Origin: Christensenella sp. UBA1214
Lineage (GTDB): Bacteria > Bacillota > Clostridia > Christensenellales > CAG-138
Direction: 5' to 3'
Assembly (NCBI GenBank): GCA_002309375.1
Contig: DBXK01000013.1
Location: forward strand, 1 to 10,578
Length of the DNA: 10,578 nt
Within the stretch, counting starts at the first letter, position 1. Every line of letters begins with the position of its first letter. The position numbers were made by a program, and so were the translations under genes. Positions 1 to 4,269 of the stretch are shown one piece after another. Under the pieces are notes generated by a model that ran no database searches, was not told the DNA's origin, and saw nothing but the letters and a program-made list of their open reading frames with translations.

Positions 1-36
1 AACGATGCGGGTTTTCTTGTTGAAATGTTGAAATAG
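1..36 (+). CDS. Possible 3' end of a gene that begins outside the window
   Basis: Reading from base 1, the first frame gives eleven codons (NDAGFLVEMLK) and a TAG stop at 34-36. The other two plus frames also stop within about 30 bases, so this is weak coding evidence. What supports it is the hairpin with a T-run that starts 14 bases after the stop, as expected at the end of a transcription unit. Too little is present to name a product. GTTGAAAT occurs twice in tandem here (19-26 and 27-34). Confidence 0.3.
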   Translation, partial: NDAGFLVEMLK

Positions 37-50
37 CAATCTTTAGCCAA

Positions 51-92
51 AAAAGCCAGTAAATCATTAGGTTTTCCGGCTTTTCTTTTTTT
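51..92. terminator. Probable rho-independent terminator, possibly bidirectional
   Basis: AAAAGCC (51-57) pairs with GGCTTTT (78-84), with a few more imperfect A-T pairs inside (61-63 with 72-74). A run of seven T follows at 86-92. On the minus strand the same hairpin is followed by six T (complement of 49-54). It could therefore end both the gene entering from the left and the minus-strand recombinase remnant. The loop is long and the stem imperfect, so this is a moderate call. Confidence 0.45.
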
Positions 93-156
93 GTTCCTCA
101 AGGGGCAAGCGGTTTTTTCACACTTATGATTTTTGAACTCTCAGAACGAGCCATTT

Positions 157-342
157 TCAGTTCAATCCCAGCCCACCGAGCAGCGCGTCCGCCGACGAGA
201 GCTTCGAGCTGTAATCAAGGTGAGCATAGATATTGGCTGTCGTTGAGAAGTCGCTGTGACCGAGCCATTCCTGGATATGCTTCATAGGTACTCCGTTCGC
301 TATGAGTAGATAGACTTCAATCGATAGTTTTCGGTACTTCAC
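157..342 (-). pseudogene. Tyrosine recombinase (phage/ICE integrase) remnant, C-terminal tail only
   Basis: The last ~48 residues read as the C-terminal end of a phage-type tyrosine recombinase. ANGVPMKHIQEWLGHSD is the helix carrying the conserved LGH histidine. STTANIYAHLD follows and contains the tyrosine of the usual Y-nucleophile position. In intact clostridial integrases a HDLRHS-type Arg box and about 300 residues precede this. Here the homology stops near LLIANGV (about base 310). The open frame upstream (back to a TAA at 376-378) is unrelated sequence, and no Arg box appears in any nearby frame. The only starts are GTG/ATG inside the fragment, and none has a good ribosome binding site. 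It is almost certainly inactive, because the first catalytic Arg and the core-binding domain are missing. It is best read as the scar of a lost or rearranged integrated element. Confidence 0.75.
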
Positions 343-440
343 TTCACGCCGGCTTTCATAGGATGGTTCATTTGGTTATTTTATCAAATCACCGTGCGAA
401 TTGCAATACGGGCGTTTCCAGCCGCGCCTTTTGAAACGAT

Positions 441-479
441 CCGAAAAAACAAGCCGAACGTCCGATGGACATTTTTCGG
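441..479. repeat. Inverted repeat flanking the -35 region of the DUF3592-type gene
   Basis: CCGAAAAA (441-448) is a perfect inverted copy of TTTTTCGG (472-479). Nested between the arms is the small dyad GTCC-GAT-GGAC (460-470), which overlaps the proposed -35 hexamer. Such nested symmetry can be an operator or a hairpin, but the A/T-rich arms could also be chance. Confidence 0.35.
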
Positions 480-494
480 GCTCGGTGTTATAAT
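466..494 (+). promoter_or_regulatory. Sigma-A type promoter with extended -10 for the gene at 576
   Basis: TGGACA (466-471) is followed after exactly 17 bases by TATAAT (489-494). The -10 is preceded by TGT (486-488), giving the extended -10 motif TGnTATAAT. Transcription would start near base 501, about 75 bases before the chosen ATG at 576. It also argues against an in-frame ATG at 465, which lies inside the -35 region. Confidence 0.75.
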
Positions 495-562
495 ATGCAC
501 TGTTCCCGGCAGCTCGGCTGCGCAGGACATGACAGAACCGTTTTCCAAGATGCTGAAGCGCG

Positions 563-570
563 AAAGGAGT
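563..570 (+). promoter_or_regulatory. Ribosome binding site fixing the start at 576
   Basis: AAAGGAGT lies five bases before the ATG at 576. This strong site decides the start in favour of 576 over the longer in-frame option at 465, which has no such site and would overlap the promoter. Confidence 0.75.
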
Positions 571-575
571 ACTTT

Positions 576-1601
576 ATGAACGCTGAAAACAAAATCGCAA
601 GACTAATGAGGAACACCGGCCCCGCAAGGTTTTTGATCCCCGTGGGCCTGATACTTATCTTCTTCGGGATCGTCCTGCTCTGCTTCAAATCGGATAATTA
701 TCTGGAGACAACCGGCAAGATCACAAATGTTCGGCAGTATATCGACGACACGGGCGAAGAGACCCAGACTCTTTACGAAGTCAGCTTTGACTATACCGTT
801 GACGGTAAGCAGTACAGCAGCAGCTTCGACGGTCTCGGCAGCGCCGGCAGCGTCGGCGATGAGATCAAGGTCTTCTACGATCCGGCGAATCCCGAGCGCA
901 TCACCAACACCAAGGCCGGCGGCATAATAGCGCTCATCGCCATTGTCCTCGGCGCGGCAGCGATCGTCGGCGGCGTGCTCACCGCAGTCAAGGCCTTCCG
1001 CAAGGACAAGGAGCTTGACGAGCAGATCAAGGCAGCCGGCGGTTCCTTAAGAGTGGAGCCCCTGCCGAAGGACAGCCTGACCGAATATTACGTCAGCTAC
1101 GACGGCCAGATGCTCAAGCCGGGCTATATAGTCGAGGACGGCGCGAGGAACGTTGTTTACGAGGGCAGGATGGAAAAGAACGCCCTTGTCGGCAGCAGGC
1201 GCTTTGTTTTCGCCGACCGGAGGACCGGCACGACCGAGGAACACGAGGTCGGTCATACCCTCACCCAGCGCTTCAACGACGAGTTTTTCTCCGCCAAGTC
1301 TTCCTTCAAATTTGACGGCAAGAATATTTGGGACTTGCTGCATGAGCGCGGCATACGCATCGCGACCGATATGAGATCCAAATTCCCCAATCTGACCTAC
1401 ACCATATCGAAGAACGGGCAATTCTTCGCTACGGTCGAGACGAGCGGCAAGTTCGTTCACGAGGAAGACGCCGCGGAGCACAAGCTGAATATCCCCATCG
1501 GCAGGTACTATTACCGCTGCTGGACAAACGAGAGCGATATCGCCCTGCTCTTCCTCACAGTGTTCGCCATTTCCGAAACGGAGCAGACCATAGTCGAATA
1601 A
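576..1601 (+). CDS. Membrane protein with DUF3592-type domain and a C-terminal beta-rich domain
   Basis: 341 residues, function not known. A hydrophobic helix (about residues 17-37, FLIPVGLILIFFGIVLLCF) is followed by an extracytoplasmic-type segment (about 40-110). That segment has the DUF3592 pattern: ETTGKI near its start, a YEVSFDYTVDGKQYSS strand pair, then GDEIKVFYDPANPERI. A second hydrophobic helix (about 114-135, IIALIAIVLGAAAIVGGVL) and a basic patch (KAFRKDKE) put the rest in the cytoplasm. The ~190-residue C-terminal part is strand-rich, with elements such as YEGRMEKNALVGSRRFVFADRR and LTYTISKNGQFFATVE. It loosely resembles tubby/LURP-one-like folds, which is only an impression. 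The gene is monocistronic with its own promoter and terminator and converges on the hydrolase gene at 1678. DUF3592 assignment is fairly sure; the role is open. Confidence 0.85.
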   Translation: MNAENKIARLMRNTGPARFLIPVGLILIFFGIVLLCFKSDNYLETTGKITNVRQYIDDTGEETQTLYEVSFDYTVDGKQYSSSFDGLGSAGSVGDEIKVFYDPANPERITNTKAGGIIALIAIVLGAAAIVGGVLTAVKAFRKDKELDEQIKAAGGSLRVEPLPKDSLTEYYVSYDGQMLKPGYIVEDGARNVVYEGRMEKNALVGSRRFVFADRRTGTTEEHEVGHTLTQRFNDEFFSAKSSFKFDGKNIWDLLHERGIRIATDMRSKFPNLTYTISKNGQFFATVETSGKFVHEEDAAEHKLNIPIGRYYYRCWTNESDIALLFLTVFAISETEQTIVE

Positions 1602-1637
1602 GCTCGCTCGGGATACGTGTTTTTATCAAATCGAAAG

Positions 1638-1662
1638 CGCCCGCATTACGCGGGCGTTTTTT
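1638..1662. terminator. Rho-independent terminator between convergent genes
   Basis: CGCCCGC (1638-1644) and GCGGGCG (1650-1656) form a perfect 7-bp GC stem with loop ATTAC, followed by six T (1657-1662). It ends the plus-strand gene that stops at 1601. On the minus strand, 15 bases past the stop of the gene at 1678, the same stem is followed only by CTTTC, so it would work less well in that direction. Confidence 0.88.
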
Positions 1663-1677
1663 GATATAAAAGATGGT

Positions 1678-2784
1678 TCAGGCGTTTTTCCTCCTCCTTC
1701 TACTGTTCAGCACAAAGCCCGCTGCGCACAGCACGAGCGCGGCGGCTGCGGCTCCGATGATCCATAAAGCGGTATTGCGGCGCGCCTGCTGCTGCGCCTG
1801 CGCAAAGGCATTCACTCGAAGCGAGACGTTTTCCTTGAGGTTCGTATAGAAGAACATATTATCGTAAAGATGGAAACAGCCTTCGGGGAACACATCGAGC
1901 ACCTTGGGATAATCCTCCGTGCTGACGCCCGTCACGATCAGCGAACCGCGTTCCTCATCGATATAGGCTCCGCAGAAACCCGGGACGGGCTCTCCCTCCG
2001 CGGAGAAGACGGCGCCTTTATTGAGCGAGCTGTCGGCAGCTGTGCCGTCGGTTTTCCAGTTCAGCGGATTGATGGAATATGTCTTGATTCCCTCTGGGAT
2101 GATTATTGAACCGGTCACGGTCCCGTCCTCGCATTCATAGCAGATGACGGAACCGATATCGCTCTCGCCCTTTGCGGGAACTATCTGAGGATACTGTTTG
2201 ATATCCTCTTCCGTGATCCTCCAGCCGATCGCATAAACGGCGACGAGCCGGCTGCTGAGCTTTCTTCCCTCTGCGGTGCTGCCGAAGTATTCCTTCAAAA
2301 GCTCTATGCACATCTGCGCGCCCTGCGAAAAGCCGGCGAGCACTATCGGGCGGCCGTCGTTCTCGTTTTCGAGATAATACCTGAACGCAGCGGCAACGTC
2401 GAGATACGCATTATCCTTTGCCTTGTCGAATTCTTCCGCGCCGAGCGTATATGCGCCGATGGACATCTGGCGGTAATAGGGCGAATAAAGGCGGCAAGCA
2501 TCGGAATAAATGCCCTTCTCATCATTGAGCGCGCTCAAAAAGCGGCCCTTGAGCTTTTCGTTAAGGTCCTCCGAGTTTGCATAGCTCCTCGTATCCACCG
2601 TCGGGCATATGATGAAAAGATCGGCTGGCTTGTCATCACCCTCGGCAAAATACGCCCAGTTGGCCGGGTCGGAATAATCGAGCGGTTCCGCAAAGGACGG
2701 AACGCCATGCTCCGGTTCGGCAAACGCTGGCATTGCAAACGCCAGCAGCATGATAATCGCAAGCAATAAAACGGTTTTTTTCAT
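1678..2784 (-). CDS. Exported, membrane-anchored alpha/beta hydrolase, DUF3089 family
   Basis: 368 residues. The N-terminus is a classical signal peptide (MKK, hydrophobic core, AMPAFA with likely cleavage after residue 22). The body matches the DUF3089 alpha/beta-hydrolase type: ADLFIICPTVDTR (54-66), YSPYYRQ (100-106), then the nucleophile elbow GFSQGA (151-156) with Ser153 as probable nucleophile, and FHLYDNMFFYTNL near 304-316 where His305 is the likely catalytic histidine. A C-terminal hydrophobic helix (about 340-360) ends in SRRRRKNA, a stop-transfer signal. The enzyme should therefore sit outside the membrane, held by its C-terminal helix. The substrate is unknown; esterase or lipase activity is a family-level guess. 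The start at 2784 is fixed by CAGGAGT (complement of 2793-2799), eight bases upstream. It is monocistronic, with an ideal promoter. Confidence 0.9.
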   Translation of the reverse strand: MKKTVLLLAIIMLLAFAMPAFAEPEHGVPSFAEPLDYSDPANWAYFAEGDDKPADLFIICPTVDTRSYANSEDLNEKLKGRFLSALNDEKGIYSDACRLYSPYYRQMSIGAYTLGAEEFDKAKDNAYLDVAAAFRYYLENENDGRPIVLAGFSQGAQMCIELLKEYFGSTAEGRKLSSRLVAVYAIGWRITEEDIKQYPQIVPAKGESDIGSVICYECEDGTVTGSIIIPEGIKTYSINPLNWKTDGTAADSSLNKGAVFSAEGEPVPGFCGAYIDEERGSLIVTGVSTEDYPKVLDVFPEGCFHLYDNMFFYTNLKENVSLRVNAFAQAQQQARRNTALWIIGAAAAALVLCAAGFVLNSRRRRKNA

Positions 2785-2803
2785 TCACTTTCACTCCTGT
2801 CGG

Positions 2804-2814
2804 ATCGGTCCGAT
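2804..2814. promoter_or_regulatory. Short palindrome in the leader of the DUF3089 gene
   Basis: ATCGG-T-CCGAT (2804-2814) is a perfect 5-bp dyad around one base. It lies just downstream of the expected transcription start (about 2821 on the minus strand) and just upstream of the ribosome binding site (2793-2799). It could be a repressor site or a small leader hairpin. It is short enough to be chance. Confidence 0.3.
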
Positions 2815-2827
2815 TTTTAACAGCGCT

Positions 2828-2856
2828 ATTATATTACGCCCGATCAGTCATGTCAA
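2828..2856 (-). promoter_or_regulatory. Perfect-consensus sigma-A promoter for the DUF3089 gene
   Basis: Read on the minus strand, TTGACA (complement of 2851-2856) is followed after exactly 17 bases by TATAAT (complement of 2828-2833). Both hexamers match consensus at all positions. The start of transcription would be near 2821, giving a leader of about 37 bases before the ATG at 2784. Confidence 0.87.
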
Positions 2857-3140
2857 TAAGAGAGAAGGATGCCGCCCCGCACATCCGGCCGAAACGGTCA
2901 AAAGACACATCCTTCAGCGCGGGTGATATTTCATGATCGGCAACACGGGATCCGGCGGTTCTTCTTTTGTTGATATTGGGACCCAAAGGACAGTGAAAGG
3001 CTCCTGTGAAGCCTTCCCCCGCCCCGGATTTTTGCGGGCCGTGTGCGCGGCGGTATGCGGCTTTTGAGGAATTGATAATACTGTCAAAACAGCACTTTAC
3101 ATCCCTCCGCGATTATGATACCATTGATATATATGAAAAA

Positions 3141-3193
3141 GGCGCAGTGCTGCAATGGCATACATTTTTGCGCCGGCTGCGGCAAAAAGCCGG
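3141..3193 (+). repeat. Two adjoining, slightly overlapping GC hairpins
   Basis: GGCGCA (3141-3146) pairs with TGCGCC (3169-3174). CCGGCT (3173-3178) pairs with AGCCGG (3188-3193), with loop GCGGCAAAA. The two stems share bases 3173-3174, so they cannot both form fully. There is no T-run directly after, so they are not plain terminators. They lie upstream of the TATAAT at 3230. They would be in RNA only if transcription starts further left. Confidence 0.35.
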
Positions 3194-3206
3194 ACTGATA
3201 CAGTTC

Positions 3207-3235
3207 TCCGCAAAGTGAGAGGGATCCGGTATAAT
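3207..3235 (+). promoter_or_regulatory. Possible promoter for the activase/dehydratase unit
   Basis: A perfect -10 hexamer TATAAT (3230-3235) lies about 70 bases before the activase start. The -35 at the right distance (TCCGCA, 3207-3212, 17-base spacer) matches consensus at only three positions and there is no extended -10. If real, the promoter probably needs an activator. An alternative further left is TTTACA (3096-3101), with a poor -10 TACCAT at 3119-3124. Confidence 0.4.
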
Positions 3236-3289
3236 GCAAAATTGTTTCCGGATTGATGCTGTGCATGATCCTGCAGTCCGTTCTGTGTT

Positions 3290-3297
3290 GGAGGAGG
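3290..3297 (+). promoter_or_regulatory. Ribosome binding site fixing a GTG start at 3304
   Basis: GGAGGAGG lies six bases before GTG at 3304. The longer in-frame ATG at 3253 would add 17 residues (MMLCMILQS...) that do not fit the family, whose members begin a few residues before the NIQKYSIHDGPG segment. The GTG start is therefore preferred. Confidence 0.85.
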
Positions 3298-3303
3298 CGC
3301 GCC

Positions 3304-4206
3304 GTGACCACCGGCCTGATCAGCAATATTCAAAAATACTCGATACACGACGGCCCCGGCATCCGCACCACCGTCTTTTTGAAGGGCTGTCCGCTGCGCT
3401 GCGCCTGGTGCCATAACCCGGAGACGCAGTCGGCCGTGCCCGAGATCTTCTGGGATAAAAGCAAGTGCATCGGCTGTTTGACCTGCATCGGCGTCTGCCC
3501 GAAGAGCGCGTTGACCGCAGGCAGCGGCGGCATCGCCGTCGACGGCGAAAAATGCGTCCGCTGCGGCAGATGCGCCGAAGCCTGTCCCTCTTTGGCCATG
3601 GAGCGCATCGGCAGCGAGATGACCGTTCCCGAGCTGATGAAGGAGGTCGTCAAAGACGAGCCCTTCTATGAGCAAAGCCACGGCGGCGTGACCCTTTCCG
3701 GCGGCGAGCCGCTGCTGCAGGAAGCCTTTGCAGAGGAATTTCTCAAGGCCTGCAAGGAAAAGGGCTATCATACCGCGGTCGATACCTGCGGTTTCATTTC
3801 GAGGCAGGCGTTGGAGGCTGTTCTTCCGTACACGGATCTGTTTCTATACGACATAAAGCATCTTGACAGCGCCGTGCATGAAAAATACACGGGCGTATCC
3901 AATGAGCTCATTCTGAATAACCTGAATTGGCTGACGGAGCAGAATGCCGATATTTGGATCCGCGTGCCCCTGATCCCGGGCGTCAACGACGGGGCGGAGC
4001 ATATCCGGCGTGCAGGTGAGCTGATGCTCCGGCTCGGTCTTAAGCAAATATTCCTGCTGCCGTATCACAAGATGGCTCGGGCAAAATATGAGCGGCTGCA
4101 TCTTCCCTATTCCTTGAGCTCCCTTGAAGACCCCGCCGAAGACGCGATCGAGCCGCTTGCCTGCATACTGCGCGATCTGGGGCTCGATGTGCATATCGGC
4201 GGCTGA
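3304..4206 (+). CDS. Glycyl radical enzyme activating enzyme (radical SAM), probable HypD activase
   Basis: 300 residues, the usual length for ferredoxin-containing glycyl radical enzyme activases. It should use S-adenosylmethionine and a [4Fe-4S] cluster to abstract a hydrogen from a glycine of its partner. Visible elements: SIHDGPGIRTTVFLKGCPLR (14-33) leading into the radical-SAM cluster motif C29-x3-C33-x2-C36. Next come two ferredoxin-type clusters, C55/C58/C61/C65 and C84/C87/C90/C94, each ending in CP. SGGEPLLQ (132-139) is the SAM-binding GGE motif. RVPLIPGVND (220-229) and LLPYHKMARAKY (251-262) are conserved in the family. The two extra clusters distinguish it from short PflA-type activases and fit those that serve dehydratase-type enzymes. 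The glycyl radical enzyme starts 63 bases downstream on the same strand, so its substrate protein is almost certainly that product. It starts at GTG. Confidence 0.93.
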   Translation: MTTGLISNIQKYSIHDGPGIRTTVFLKGCPLRCAWCHNPETQSAVPEIFWDKSKCIGCLTCIGVCPKSALTAGSGGIAVDGEKCVRCGRCAEACPSLAMERIGSEMTVPELMKEVVKDEPFYEQSHGGVTLSGGEPLLQEAFAEEFLKACKEKGYHTAVDTCGFISRQALEAVLPYTDLFLYDIKHLDSAVHEKYTGVSNELILNNLNWLTEQNADIWIRVPLIPGVNDGAEHIRRAGELMLRLGLKQIFLLPYHKMARAKYERLHLPYSLSSLEDPAEDAIEPLACILRDLGLDVHIGG

Positions 4207-4269
4207 AGGATCAAAGCCGCGCCTGCCGTCCGCAGCCGGCGGCAATACTTTTCAGGAGATGAAACCACT

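Larger units (their letters stand above)
2857..3303. other. Intergenic region without a credible gene, upstream of the glycyl radical enzyme unit
   Basis: About 450 bases between the divergent hydrolase and activase genes. Short open frames exist on both strands but none has a ribosome binding site or recognisable product. Visible structure: a hairpin AAGGCT/AGCCTT (2997-3002 with 3010-3015); a TTGA-N8-TCAA dyad (3072-3087) overlapping CTGT-N4-ACAG (3081-3092); two adjoining GC stems at 3141-3193; and a possible promoter at 3207-3235. The TTGA-N8-TCAA spacing is two bases longer than the FNR-type TTGAT-N4-ATCAA site, so I do not name a regulator. This is the likely control region for the activase/dehydratase unit. 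Confidence 0.5.

Noticed and set aside
465..575. 37-residue N-terminal extension of the DUF3592-type protein from an ATG at 465
   Set aside because: That ATG lies inside the promoter, lacks a ribosome binding site, and the added residues do not resemble a signal or domain; the ATG at 576 has a strong site.
3072..3087. FNR-type binding site (TTGA...TCAA)
   Set aside because: The spacing between half-sites is eight instead of the six of the FNR consensus, so naming the regulator is not justified.
3006..3218. 70-codon plus-strand frame in the intergenic region
   Set aside because: It starts at GTG with no ribosome binding site, is Cys/Arg/Pro-rich without known similarity, and is crossed by hairpins.
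3155..3256. 33-codon plus-strand frame (starts MAYIFAPAAAK) ahead of the activase
   Set aside because: No ribosome binding site precedes the ATG and it runs through the candidate promoter; it could be a leader peptide only if a transcript start lies upstream, which I cannot show.
3253..3303. 17-residue N-terminal extension of the activase from ATG 3253
   Set aside because: GTG at 3304 has GGAGGAGG six bases upstream and gives the usual family N-terminus.
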